Source: Chryseobacterium caseinilyticum (lineage in GTDB: Bacteria > Bacteroidota > Bacteroidia > Flavobacteriales > Weeksellaceae). From it: a DNA stretch of 64,000 nt. Position 1 is the stretch's first letter; the number at the start of each line of letters is the position of its first letter. The DNA is taken from NCBI RefSeq assembly GCF_014837145.1, contig NZ_JACYFS010000003.1:225494-289493 (forward strand), written 5' to 3'. Below the pieces are notes generated by a model. The model had not been told where the DNA came from and did no database searches. It saw nothing but the letters and a program-made list of their open reading frames with translations. This document shows, piece after piece, positions 17,095-26,424 of this stretch. The translations under genes and the position numbers were made by a program.

Positions 17095-18957
17095 TTATCT
17101 TCCTAAATATACCATTAAAACGTTAATATCAGCAGGTGAAACACCACTTATTCTACCGGCTTGAGCCAAAGTTTTAGGACGTACTTTATTCATTTTTTGC
17201 TTCGCCTCTGCAGAAAGACTTGATATTTTTATGTAATCAAAATCCTCGGGAATTTTTACATTTTCCAACCGATTTAGTTTAGCAACATTTTCTTTTTCCT
17301 TTTCGATATAGCCTTTGTACTTAATGTTTACCTCTGCCTGTTCTCTTACTTCGTCGCTATACTGAGAAGTGAATTCTCTTATAGAATCAATCTCATCCAG
17401 TTTTTCCAGTGTAATATTAGGTCTTGTAAGAAATTGAGAAGCCCTGTAAGCCTGATCTACTGGATTACTTTCAATACTTTCTAAAATTGGGTTGATGATT
17501 CCAGGTTTTAAAGAAGTTTCTCTCAAATACGCTTCAAGTTCCTGACTTTTAGTGATTTTTTCTTCAACTTTTTTAAGTCTGTCCTCTTTTGCCAAGCCTA
17601 ATTCGTATGCTTTTTCTGTCAATCTTATATCTGCATTATCCTGTCTTAAAAGTAATCTGTATTCTGCTCTTGAAGTAAACATTCTGTAGGGTTCTTCAGT
17701 GCCTTTTGTGATTAAGTCATCGATTAAAACACCGATATAAGCTTCATCCCTGTTGAGAATGAATTCATCTTTGTTATGAACTTTGTTATGAGCATTTATA
17801 CCAGCCATTAAGCCTTGACCACCTGCTTCTTCGTAACCTGTTGTACCATTTATTTGACCTGCAAAATATAAATTGTCAACCAGTTTTGTTTCTAAGGTAT
17901 GCTTTAACTGAGTAGGAGGGAAGTAGTCATATTCAATAGCATAGCCAGGTCTGAATACTTTCACATTTTCAAATCCAGGGATATGTTTCATTGCTTTTAT
18001 CTGAACATCTTCTGGTAAGGAAGAACTGAAACCATTCACATAAATTTCAACAGTCCTCCAACCTTCTGGTTCCACGAAAAGCTGGTGTCTTGTACGTTCT
18101 GCAAAACGGTTTATTTTATCTTCAATACTTGGGCAGTATCTTGGTCCTAAACTCTGAATAGTACCGTTGAACATAGGACTTCTGTCAAAACCTTCACGCA
18201 GAATGTCGTGTACAGTTTCATTGGTATAAACAATATGACAGCTTAACTGTTTGGTTAATTTAGGAGAATCTAAATAGCTGAATTTTTGAGGATTTTCATC
18301 TCCTTTCTGTTCTTCCATTTTAGAGTAATCAAGACTTCTACCATCCACTCTCGGTGGAGTACCTGTCTTCATTCTGCCTGCTTCAAAACCTAAAGAAACC
18401 AATTGTTCAGTAATTCCGAAAGCTCTCGGTTCACCCATTCTTCCTCCTCCTAACTGCTTATCTCCAACGTGGATCAAACCATTTAAAAATGTTCCGTTTG
18501 TAAGAACGACAGACTTTGATCTGATCTCAATCCCTAAAGAGGTTATAACTCCTACAGCTTTGTTATTTTCAATAATAAGACTCTTAACCATATCCTGGAA
18601 AAAATCCAGATTTGGAGTATTCTCGAGTGCAAGACGCCATTCTTCAGCGAAAAGCATTCTGTCATTCTGAGTTCTCGGAGACCACATTGCCGGACCTTTT
18701 GAAAGGTTCAGCATCTTGAATTGGATTGCGGATTTATCTGCAATAATTCCTGAGTATCCACCCATCGCATCGATTTCTCTTACGATCTGTCCTTTTGCAA
18801 TTCCTCCCATTGCCGGGTTGCAGCTCATCTGTCCGATGGTCTGCATATTCATTGTAACCAGCAAGGTTTTTGAACCTAAGTTCGCAGCAGCGGCAGCGGC
18901 TTCACACCCTGCGTGACCGGCACCTACTACAATTACATCATATATTTCTGAAATCAT
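17095..18957 (-). CDS. mnmG: tRNA uridine-5-carboxymethylaminomethyl modification enzyme MnmG (GidA)
   Basis: FAD-dependent partner of MnmE (TrmE) in cmnm5U34 modification of tRNA wobble uridines. At 620 residues it is full length. It has the dinucleotide motif VVGAGHAGCEAA at the N-terminus, MSCNPAMGGIAKG, the conserved GDKQLGGGRMGEP and MKTGTPPR. The C-terminal helical MnmE-contact region ends in LAQAGRISGVSPADINVLMVYLG. mnmG is classically near the replication origin, and here it is flanked by parS sites on both sides. Confidence 0.97.
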   Translation of the reverse strand: MISEIYDVIVVGAGHAGCEAAAAAANLGSKTLLVTMNMQTIGQMSCNPAMGGIAKGQIVREIDAMGGYSGIIADKSAIQFKMLNLSKGPAMWSPRTQNDRMLFAEEWRLALENTPNLDFFQDMVKSLIIENNKAVGVITSLGIEIRSKSVVLTNGTFLNGLIHVGDKQLGGGRMGEPRAFGITEQLVSLGFEAGRMKTGTPPRVDGRSLDYSKMEEQKGDENPQKFSYLDSPKLTKQLSCHIVYTNETVHDILREGFDRSPMFNGTIQSLGPRYCPSIEDKINRFAERTRHQLFVEPEGWRTVEIYVNGFSSSLPEDVQIKAMKHIPGFENVKVFRPGYAIEYDYFPPTQLKHTLETKLVDNLYFAGQINGTTGYEEAGGQGLMAGINAHNKVHNKDEFILNRDEAYIGVLIDDLITKGTEEPYRMFTSRAEYRLLLRQDNADIRLTEKAYELGLAKEDRLKKVEEKITKSQELEAYLRETSLKPGIINPILESIESNPVDQAYRASQFLTRPNITLEKLDEIDSIREFTSQYSDEVREQAEVNIKYKGYIEKEKENVAKLNRLENVKIPEDFDYIKISSLSAEAKQKMNKVRPKTLAQAGRISGVSPADINVLMVYLGR

Positions 18958-19004
18958 TTCTTTATTGCTTGTTTAAAGCTTTAAATTTTAATTTTTTCTC
19001 TAAA

Positions 19005-19020
19005 TGTTTCACGTGAAACA
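19005..19020. promoter_or_regulatory. parS: parS centromere-like site (ParB/Spo0J box) 2
   Basis: A second exact TGTTTCACGTGAAACA palindrome, 47 bases upstream of the mnmG start codon. With the copy at 17071-17086 it brackets the mnmG gene. A ParB bound here could also affect mnmG transcription, though that is only inference. Confidence 0.85.
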
Positions 19021-19163
19021 TTGTCTTAATAAACAGTCTCAAATAAGCTATGAGACGCTATTTAACCGCGGTCGCAGCATTTGCCTGAGCTCTTTTATCT
19101 TTGGAAAAAGAAAAAAAGCGAGTGCAGAGAGCGGGAATAAATTCCTAAATAATACTTAAAATT

Positions 19164-19571
19164 TTAGTAAAATTTTGCTAAATAAAAATCTTCTTTGCTT
19201 CGCATTAACTGTTCCTCTTCTTCCGACTTATCTTTATATCCCGAAAGATGCAGAACACCGTGAGCCAAAACTCTGCACAGTTCTTCTTCAAAATTTTTGG
19301 ATAGAGTAGAAGCGTTGTCTGAAATGCGCTGCAAAGATACGAAAATCTCACCGCTTATGGTTTTGCCTTTTACATAGTCGAATGTAATGATATCTGTGTA
19401 GTAATCGTGCTGTAGATAATCCTGATTTACTTTCAGCAAATATTCGTCGTCACAGAAGATGTAGTTAATTTCTCCAAGCTTTTTTCCTTCAGAAAGAATT
19501 ATATCTTCCAGCCAGCTTATATATTTTGTGTTAACAGTTTCAGGTAAGTTTTCGTAAAAGAATTGTATCAT
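19164..19571 (-). CDS. ybeY: rRNA maturation RNase YbeY
   Basis: A 135-residue endoribonuclease of the UPF0054 family, involved in 16S rRNA 3'-end maturation and ribosome quality control. It has the zinc-binding core LAHGVLHLSGYKDKSEEEE (residues ~103-121). The first two His ligands are present, but the usual third His (GYDH) is replaced by GYKDK, the form I recall from other Bacteroidetes. DIITFDY and GEIFVSLQRI upstream are also typical. It starts five bases downstream of the patatin gene's end, suggesting one transcript. Confidence 0.93.
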   Translation of the reverse strand: MIQFFYENLPETVNTKYISWLEDIILSEGKKLGEINYIFCDDEYLLKVNQDYLQHDYYTDIITFDYVKGKTISGEIFVSLQRISDNASTLSKNFEEELCRVLAHGVLHLSGYKDKSEEEEQLMRSKEDFYLAKFY

Positions 19572-19576
19572 GATTT

Positions 19577-21733
19577 TTAAAACCAGTGTCCCAGAATGAC
19601 ACTGAATATGCCTTTTTGATTATTTTTGAGTGAATGTCCGAAATTAAATCTTATCTGGCCAAAAGGAGATTTGTAGCCAATACTTGCACCAACTGAACTG
19701 TAGTTTACTTTTACTGCATCTTCAAAGGTAATGTCGTCTGAAAGGTTGGCAAAAGAAAAGTTTCCGCTGAGGAAAAAGTTTTTCTTAAAGTTATACTGAA
19801 CATCATTTGAAATTAAAGCGACATTATTACTGTTCAACTGTGCGAAATAGAAACCATTGAAAGTTTTAAAATTAACCACATTTTGTTCGAAGATTCCTCC
19901 CAATCTGTACTGATAAAAATTTGGAAGATTGTCGCCAATGGTAATTCCGCCATATAAATTCAGGTGATAGCTGAACTGTCTGGATAGTGGGATATTGATC
20001 CTAATGTCAGCTTTTACCTGCACGACTCTTTTGTCCACTTCAGATTTAAGCAGATCAATAACTTTACCTTCTGCGTTTAAATAAAATCCTTTGGTGGGAA
20101 AATCGCGGTCATTCTGCGTATCGCTTTTCAGAAATACATACGGATTGAGAAAGCGGTTATATCTTTTATTTAAACCGTTCATTTCCGCTTCGAAATAATC
20201 GTGACTGATTCCTGCTCCAATTGCAAATTTATCTTTCCACACCGATTGGATATATGCTTCATTTCTGAGCCACTCCCATTTGTCGATATTAATATTGTCG
20301 TTTCCTTTGATATCGAAACTCATCCCGGAAGAGTAGATACCAAATCCTGGAATGTATCCGTTATCAATAAAGTAATTTAAATAGTATCTGGGTCTATCTC
20401 CGACAATCACATCCAATGAAAGATTTGAATTTTTAAATAAAAGTCTTTTAGCGGAATAATTAAGTAAAAGTCCGGTTTTAAAAATTTCATCATAATGAAG
20501 TCCGAACTTTAAGAAATGTCTTGATTCATCTTCGGTGACATATAATTTAAGATAATTAATATTGTTTTCAGTAACGATATCATAGTTGATGAAACGGTAA
20601 TTGTTCGTCGCAACCAATTTATCCAAACCACGGTTAATACTTCCATAGGTCTGCATCGATGGGAGACGGAGCCCCATTTTCCCAAGAACATAGTTTTTAC
20701 CGTATATTCTCCCTCCATCAATTGAAATGCTGTCTATCTTATAAACATTAGAATAGATTGGATTTACGGCCTGTCTAAGGCGGTCAAATTCGCGTTTTGG
20801 CAGCTGATCCAATATTGCAGCGTATTTTTGCCCTTCCACATAGCCGCTGTCAAGAATTTTCTTCTTGTCGTCGTAGCTTGTAGCTGTCATTCCGGTGAGA
20901 TTCGGTTTGATGTTGATGTCTGTATGTTTGTACTGTCTTCTGGTATCTTTTTGAATTCCAAAATCAATCACCTGATTCAAAATTGAAATAATATTATTTA
21001 AATCCTCTCTTTTCGAAAGATCCTGGTTCAGATCTACGCCGATGACAATATCAATTCCTTTGTCTTTTAATGGTTTTGAAGGGTAATTTACCGTCATCGC
21101 TCCATCAATATAAATACTGTCTCCGATTTTTACAGGATCCATTAAAGAAGGAAATGCTGAACTCGCCATGATCGACTGTACCAGATCTCCCTTTTCAAAA
21201 ATCTCCATATTTCCGCTTTCAAGATTGGTGGCAACGCAGAGGAAGGGAATAGGAAGCTTGGAAAAATCATTGACGTTGGAAACGTTCTTAAATAACTCTT
21301 TTAGAAGGTAAACATTTTTCTGTCCGGAGCTGATGGAAGAGGGAAGGGTAATTTTCCCGTCCTGTAAAGGAATTGAAAATAAATATTTGTCAACAGATTT
21401 ATTAAAAAAAGTACTTTCTTTTCTGGATTTAGGATCTCTGATTAAAGAATAAAAATCCGTATCCATCACGATTTTTTCAATTTCCTTGCCGGAATATCCT
21501 GACGCGTATAAACCTCCCACAATGGCACCCATGCTGGTTCCTGCGATGTAATCAACTTTTACTCCCAAAGAATCCAGTACCTTAAGAACGCCGACATGAG
21601 AAAATCCTTTCGCTCCGCCACCTGCAAGAGAAAGTCCTATCTTTGGATTTTTAGGAATCTTCAAATTTTCTTTTACTTGAGATTGAATCAGAAGTAGCTG
21701 AAGTGCGAATAAAAGAATCAGGAGTTTTCTCAT
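19577..21733 (-). CDS. Patatin-like phospholipase with C-terminal outer-membrane barrel
   Basis: About 718 residues: signal peptide (MRKLLILLFALQLLLIQS), then a patatin domain with the oxyanion loop GLSLAGGGAKGFSHVGV, nucleophile motif GTSMGA and catalytic DGA (DGAMTVNYP). A POTRA-like linker and a ~350-residue Omp85-type beta-barrel follow, ending in a terminal aromatic residue (VILGHWF). This is the PlpD-like type Vd architecture, which delivers or anchors a lipase at the outer membrane. I moved the start to the ATG two bases after the murF-alr stop. A longer reading would only add an out-of-context extension. Confidence 0.9.
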   Translation of the reverse strand: MRKLLILLFALQLLLIQSQVKENLKIPKNPKIGLSLAGGGAKGFSHVGVLKVLDSLGVKVDYIAGTSMGAIVGGLYASGYSGKEIEKIVMDTDFYSLIRDPKSRKESTFFNKSVDKYLFSIPLQDGKITLPSSISSGQKNVYLLKELFKNVSNVNDFSKLPIPFLCVATNLESGNMEIFEKGDLVQSIMASSAFPSLMDPVKIGDSIYIDGAMTVNYPSKPLKDKGIDIVIGVDLNQDLSKREDLNNIISILNQVIDFGIQKDTRRQYKHTDINIKPNLTGMTATSYDDKKKILDSGYVEGQKYAAILDQLPKREFDRLRQAVNPIYSNVYKIDSISIDGGRIYGKNYVLGKMGLRLPSMQTYGSINRGLDKLVATNNYRFINYDIVTENNINYLKLYVTEDESRHFLKFGLHYDEIFKTGLLLNYSAKRLLFKNSNLSLDVIVGDRPRYYLNYFIDNGYIPGFGIYSSGMSFDIKGNDNINIDKWEWLRNEAYIQSVWKDKFAIGAGISHDYFEAEMNGLNKRYNRFLNPYVFLKSDTQNDRDFPTKGFYLNAEGKVIDLLKSEVDKRVVQVKADIRINIPLSRQFSYHLNLYGGITIGDNLPNFYQYRLGGIFEQNVVNFKTFNGFYFAQLNSNNVALISNDVQYNFKKNFFLSGNFSFANLSDDITFEDAVKVNYSSVGASIGYKSPFGQIRFNFGHSLKNNQKGIFSVILGHWF

Positions 21734-21735
21734 AG

Positions 21736-24183
21736 TTAATCTTTTACATAAATCCGTTTTACGCGGGGTGAAATGGACGTTAATACTTCGTAGGTGATGG
21801 TTTTGCAATATTCTGCGAATTCTTTAAGGCTTGGTTTTGCATTAAAAACCGTGACAGTATCGCCTTCTTTCACATTTGGAATATGATCTACATTAATCAT
21901 CATCATATCCATGCAAATACTGCCGACAATCGGAGCTAAGTTTTTATTAATACCTACGTTTCCAATCTCATTTCCAATTAACCTGGGAATTCCGTCTGCA
22001 TATCCCACAGGAATTGTGGCGATTTTTGTAGGTTTATCAGCTTTAAATCTTCTGCTGTAACCCACTGATTCTCCGTTTTCTACCAATGAAATTTGGGAAA
22101 TAACCGTTTTAAAACTGACAACAGACTGTAACTGTTTCTGTATATCACTATTTGGTGATTCTCCAAGCATTCCGATGCCAATTCTTACCATGTCATATTG
22201 ATGACCGGTATAATTGGTTATTCCCGATGAATTTAAAATATGCCGCATAGGTGCGTAGCCTAGTTTTTCTATCAAATAACCTGAGTTTTTTTCAAATGTA
22301 TCTAACTGATTCACTGTAAATTCTTTCTCAGTTGGTATATCTGAAGACGAAAGATGGCTGAAAATACTCTGAACCCTGACATTTATTTTACTCAAAATTT
22401 GACTCAGTTCATTAAGTTCGTGCTCTTTAAAACCAAGTCTGTGCATTCCTGTTTCCAGTTTGATGTGGATGGGATACTCTTTGTCATAACCTGATTTCTG
22501 AACCGCTTCATAGAAAAGTTCCAAAACACGAAAGCTGTAAATTTCCGGCTCAAGATTGTACTGTATAACGGTCTCGTAGCTGTGCTGCTCGGGATTCATC
22601 ACAACGATTGGCACCGTGATTCCTTTTTTTCTCAGCTCAACACCTTCATCTACGAAAGCTACACCAAGATAATCAATGTGATGATGCTGCAGAAATTCTG
22701 AAATTTCATAACTTCCTAAACCATAAGCGTTTGCTTTTACCATAGCCATCATTTTTGTGGCAGGTTTTAATAGTGATTTATGGTAATTGATATTGTGCAG
22801 CAGTGCATTTAAGTTGATTTCAAGAACTGTGTCGTGTTTGCGAAGTTCGAGAAGATCTTTTACTTTTTCAATCTCAAATTTTCTTGCTCCTTTAAGCAGA
22901 ATAATTTGATTTTCAATTTCCGTAAGATGTTTACTGTCAATTAATTCCTGAGTATTAATAAAAGTAAAAGTTTTAGATTTAAATAAATCACTAAAATTTG
23001 ATATTTCACTCCCGATCAGAAAAACTGAATCAAAATTTTGCTCGTTCACCAATTCTGAAACTTCTTCATACAGCTCTTTTGAATTTGAATTGACACCAAC
23101 AATATCAGTAAGAACCAGCGATTTCCTGGATTTTTTATATTCATTAAGAAACTGAAGGGCAGTTTTTAAAGAATCCAAATCGAGATTAAAGGAATCATTG
23201 ATCACGATATTGTTCTTCTGTCCTTCAATGGCTTCCAGACGCATTTCAACGGCTTTCAGCGCGTTGATTTTTTCAATGATTTTCTGATTCTCTACTCCTA
23301 ATTCTTTTAGGACTGTTATCAGTGCCAGAGCATTAGTTAATGTTGCTTCGTCCCGCTGATGAACAGGGAATGAGATTTCTTCACCAAAGTATTTTACCAC
23401 GACATTTTCATCCCTGGAAATATTGCTTTTAAAGTTAACCTGATTTTCTACTTTAAAGCCGTAAGAAATTAATTTTTTACCTAAATATAAATCTTTTATC
23501 TTTTTGTTAACCAATTTATTGTCTCCATTGTAAATAATTACTTCTGAATTTTTGAAAAGCTTAATTTTTTCGTCGATTAATTCTTCTTCAGACCCGAAAT
23601 TGGCAAGATGAGCCGTTCCGATATGCGTGAGTAGACCAATTTGTGGCTGGAAAATATCTTCCAGTTTGTGCATTTCATTGGGTTTGGAAATTCCGACTTC
23701 GAAAATTCCGAGCTCGTGAGAATCGTTGATCTGAAGCAGAGAAAGTGGTAATCCGATTTGAGAATTAAAACTCTTTGGACTCTTTACAGTCGGGAATTCA
23801 TTCCAGAGACATTGATAAAGCCATTCTTTTAAAATAGTTTTACCGTTACTCCCTGTAATTCCAATGGATTTTAGATGAGAATTTTCAAAGTGATATTTAG
23901 CTAATTTCTGCAGAAATTCTATTGAATTTTCCACTAAAATCCAGTTGATATTTTCAAACTGAAGATATTGATGTTCTGAAATGATCACATTAATCCCTCT
24001 GTCGACAACAGATTCTATAAATTTTTCACCGGAATTTTTACCCGTGTTGATGGCTATAAATGCAGTATTTTTTGTTGAATAAATGATCCTGCTGTCAAAA
24101 GCGATGTTTTTGATCATTACATTTTTATCGCCAATTACTTTTGCATTGGTTATTTCTGCGATTTGTCCTGCGGTATAATTCAT
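21736..24183 (-). CDS. murF-alr: Bifunctional MurF ligase / alanine racemase fusion
   Basis: 815 residues carrying two peptidoglycan activities. The N-terminal half (~1-445) is UDP-MurNAc-tripeptide:D-Ala-D-Ala ligase, with the ATP loop GITGSNGKT and INDSFNLDLDSLK. The C-terminal half (~455-815) is a fold-type III alanine racemase with the PLP lysine in MAMVKANAYGLG, GMHRLGF, the catalytic-Tyr region (SVGYSRRF) and the closing ISPRVKR. Coupling D-Ala supply to its use in one polypeptide is a known Bacteroidetes arrangement. The fusion is full length, so I treat it as functional. Confidence 0.95.
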   Translation of the reverse strand: MNYTAGQIAEITNAKVIGDKNVMIKNIAFDSRIIYSTKNTAFIAINTGKNSGEKFIESVVDRGINVIISEHQYLQFENINWILVENSIEFLQKLAKYHFENSHLKSIGITGSNGKTILKEWLYQCLWNEFPTVKSPKSFNSQIGLPLSLLQINDSHELGIFEVGISKPNEMHKLEDIFQPQIGLLTHIGTAHLANFGSEEELIDEKIKLFKNSEVIIYNGDNKLVNKKIKDLYLGKKLISYGFKVENQVNFKSNISRDENVVVKYFGEEISFPVHQRDEATLTNALALITVLKELGVENQKIIEKINALKAVEMRLEAIEGQKNNIVINDSFNLDLDSLKTALQFLNEYKKSRKSLVLTDIVGVNSNSKELYEEVSELVNEQNFDSVFLIGSEISNFSDLFKSKTFTFINTQELIDSKHLTEIENQIILLKGARKFEIEKVKDLLELRKHDTVLEINLNALLHNINYHKSLLKPATKMMAMVKANAYGLGSYEISEFLQHHHIDYLGVAFVDEGVELRKKGITVPIVVMNPEQHSYETVIQYNLEPEIYSFRVLELFYEAVQKSGYDKEYPIHIKLETGMHRLGFKEHELNELSQILSKINVRVQSIFSHLSSSDIPTEKEFTVNQLDTFEKNSGYLIEKLGYAPMRHILNSSGITNYTGHQYDMVRIGIGMLGESPNSDIQKQLQSVVSFKTVISQISLVENGESVGYSRRFKADKPTKIATIPVGYADGIPRLIGNEIGNVGINKNLAPIVGSICMDMMMINVDHIPNVKEGDTVTVFNAKPSLKEFAEYCKTITYEVLTSISPRVKRIYVKD

Positions 24184-24322
24184 TGGTGCCTTTCTGCTTA
24201 TCTGCTGTCTTTAATATTTGTTATTTTGATTATCGCCAATGCGAAAAGTTTGAAATAGTAATTAAAAATTTCAAAATCAGATTTTAATTATAGTATTAGC
24301 CTAATTTTTATATCAAACTAAA

Positions 24323-24916
24323 TTAAACATTATTTATCTTCTCAAGAACTTCTTCTACAAAAACTCTTCTGCTCACGGCATCATAAGATTCTGTTTCTCC
24401 GAGCTCCACCAGATTTTTACCTTCTGATGTTCTCATCGAATAATTGGCTAAATTTCCGGTTCTACGGCAGATCGCATGTACTTTTGTGACATATTCTGCA
24501 GTCGCCATCAAGTTGGGCATCGGCCCGAAAGGTCTTCCCAGAAAATCCATATCCAAACCGGCGATCACTACACGTATTCCACTGTTTGCGAGCTGATTGG
24601 CAACTTCCACAATGCTTTCATCAAAAAACTGAGCTTCATCAATTCCCACTACATCGCAATTTGATCCGAGGAGAATAATTTCATCAGGATTTTGTACTGC
24701 TGTGCTGCGGATTTTATTTTTGTTGTGCGAAACGACATCTTCATCAGAATACCGGGTATCGGTTTTAGGTTTAAAAATTTCCACATTCTGCCCTGCCATT
24801 TCTGCTCTTCTCAGCCTTCGGATCAACTCTTCGGTTTTTCCGGAAAACATTGAGCCACAAATAACTTCCATCCAACCGCTCTGTTTGGAATGATTAATTG
24901 TATTTTCTAAAAACAT
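24323..24916 (-). CDS. tdk: Thymidine kinase (type II)
   Basis: Salvage enzyme phosphorylating thymidine. 197 residues with the P-loop VICGSMFSGKTEELI, the Walker-B-like DEAQFFDE and the lasso region near VTKVHAICRRTGNLA. In many type II kinases this last region holds a four-Cys zinc site. Only one Cys is visible here (HAICRRTG), so the zinc appears to have been lost. The gene is divergent from the 24977 gene. Confidence 0.93.
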   Translation of the reverse strand: MFLENTINHSKQSGWMEVICGSMFSGKTEELIRRLRRAEMAGQNVEIFKPKTDTRYSDEDVVSHNKNKIRSTAVQNPDEIILLGSNCDVVGIDEAQFFDESIVEVANQLANSGIRVVIAGLDMDFLGRPFGPMPNLMATAEYVTKVHAICRRTGNLANYSMRTSEGKNLVELGETESYDAVSRRVFVEEVLEKINNV

Positions 24917-24945
24917 TTGTTAAATTAGCCGTAATATTTTAACAT

Positions 24946-24953
24946 CAAAAGTA
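24946..24953 (-). promoter_or_regulatory. Possible -7 element for tdk
   Basis: On the minus strand this reads TACTTTTG, an exact TAnnTTTG match 30 bases upstream of the tdk ATG. No good -33 TTG is visible at the usual spacing, so the assignment is tentative. Confidence 0.35.
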
Positions 24954-24976
24954 AGCAATTTTAATAAGAATCTACG

Positions 24977-26422
24977 ATGCAGAACATTCAAGATTTAAAG
25001 GATAAGATTTTTTTTGAATCCAGAAATATCATCGATATTTTGGGTGGAATAAACAATGTTGACGAACTGATTTCGAAGCACAATCTGTTAGAAGATTTGG
25101 CTGAAAAAATTGCTTTTTTAAAATTGTTGGATAAAAATATCAGAAATGATAACCAGGAAACCCCTGCTTTTTCAACACAGCCGGCAGAAGATTTACTGAT
25201 GCCTGATCCTGTCACGGAGGAAGAAGCGATTTTCAATAACGAGCTCAATGAAATAGGAAATGAAGCTTTCACTGAGCCTGAAACGCAGTCTGAAGTTGAG
25301 GAAGAGGAAGCCATTTTTAATAATCAGTTAAATGAAATTATTGAAAGTGATTTCCATGAAAATATTGTCAACTCAGTTGAAGAAAACGAGCCGGAAGCGG
25401 ATGTAAATTTTGTTTCGGACGAGATTTCAGATCATCTGCAACTCGAAGAAGAAGCTGTTTTCAACAATCAGCTGAATGAAATTGATGAGGAAGAGGAAGC
25501 CGAAAATACCGACCGTGTTCTCAGTTTTGTAGATGAAGACAGGATTCTGGAAAATTCTGAGCCGGATAACGATGACGATATCAAAGAAGAAATTTTTGAA
25601 GAGGAAGTTACTGAGGAAGAAGAGGTTTTTAATGATCAGCTGAGTGAAATCAATGAAGAGGAAAATCAGAATTCCGAAATTCGAAAAGAGGAAAAACATA
25701 CCATTCACGACATTTTTGCGACCGAACAGAATGAAGATGATATTTTGATTGAAGAGACTGAAAATGAATACGTTTCAAGCCTGAATCATGGACAGGATGA
25801 AATCATTACAGAAAGTTCAAATGTAGAATCTATTTTAAGTGAAATTAAAAGAGATGATCAGGTTTTGGAAAAAGCTGAGATTGAAGCAAAACCTGAAGAA
25901 TCTGACCGCAGAAGAATTGTTGACATCGATCAACCTCAATCTGAAACGGTAAACGAAAATCCACGTTCCGACGAAAGTTTTGAGAATATAGAAGCCTACC
26001 GTCAGGAAAAGAAAATAAAACTGGCCAACATCAGAGGACTGAAAAATATCCAGACACTGTTTGATGATGATCCTCTGGAGAGAGAAATTCCTGAAGAGAA
26101 ACCTGAGCAGACTGAGGTAAAACCTGTTGTAAAAGAAGATACGGGAAGTTTGCTTAAAGCAAATATGCCGACAGATTTTATGGAAGCTGAAAAACCAAAA
26201 CCTGAATTCAGACTGGATCTGAATGACAGACTTGCATTTACAAAGGTGCTTTTTGCTGGAAGCCAGACAGATCTTAATAATGCTGTTTCTGTACTGAACA
26301 GATGCAAAAATATTGATGAAGCTAAAGAATATCTGAGCGAGCTGTATTACGACAAAAAGTGGGAGAAGGTAGATGAATATGCCCAAAGACTTTGGGTATT
26401 GGTAGAAAATAAATTCCTTTAG
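24977..26422 (+). CDS. Acidic repeat protein with conserved C-terminal domain
   Basis: 481 residues, strongly Glu/Asp-rich. Four spaced copies of an EEEAxFNNQLNEI-type motif lie at about residues 79, 112, 156 and 215, embedded in acidic linkers. The last ~70 residues (NDRLAFTKVLFAG...) form a helical domain that I have seen in conserved Bacteroidetes proteins encoded just before rsmI. The N-terminal ~55 residues are also helical. There is no signal peptide. Function is unknown; a scaffold or partner-binding role is only a guess. It runs directly into rsmI. Confidence 0.75.
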   Translation: MQNIQDLKDKIFFESRNIIDILGGINNVDELISKHNLLEDLAEKIAFLKLLDKNIRNDNQETPAFSTQPAEDLLMPDPVTEEEAIFNNELNEIGNEAFTEPETQSEVEEEEAIFNNQLNEIIESDFHENIVNSVEENEPEADVNFVSDEISDHLQLEEEAVFNNQLNEIDEEEEAENTDRVLSFVDEDRILENSEPDNDDDIKEEIFEEEVTEEEEVFNDQLSEINEEENQNSEIRKEEKHTIHDIFATEQNEDDILIEETENEYVSSLNHGQDEIITESSNVESILSEIKRDDQVLEKAEIEAKPEESDRRRIVDIDQPQSETVNENPRSDESFENIEAYRQEKKIKLANIRGLKNIQTLFDDDPLEREIPEEKPEQTEVKPVVKEDTGSLLKANMPTDFMEAEKPKPEFRLDLNDRLAFTKVLFAGSQTDLNNAVSVLNRCKNIDEAKEYLSELYYDKKWEKVDEYAQRLWVLVENKFL

Positions 26423-26424
26423 TT

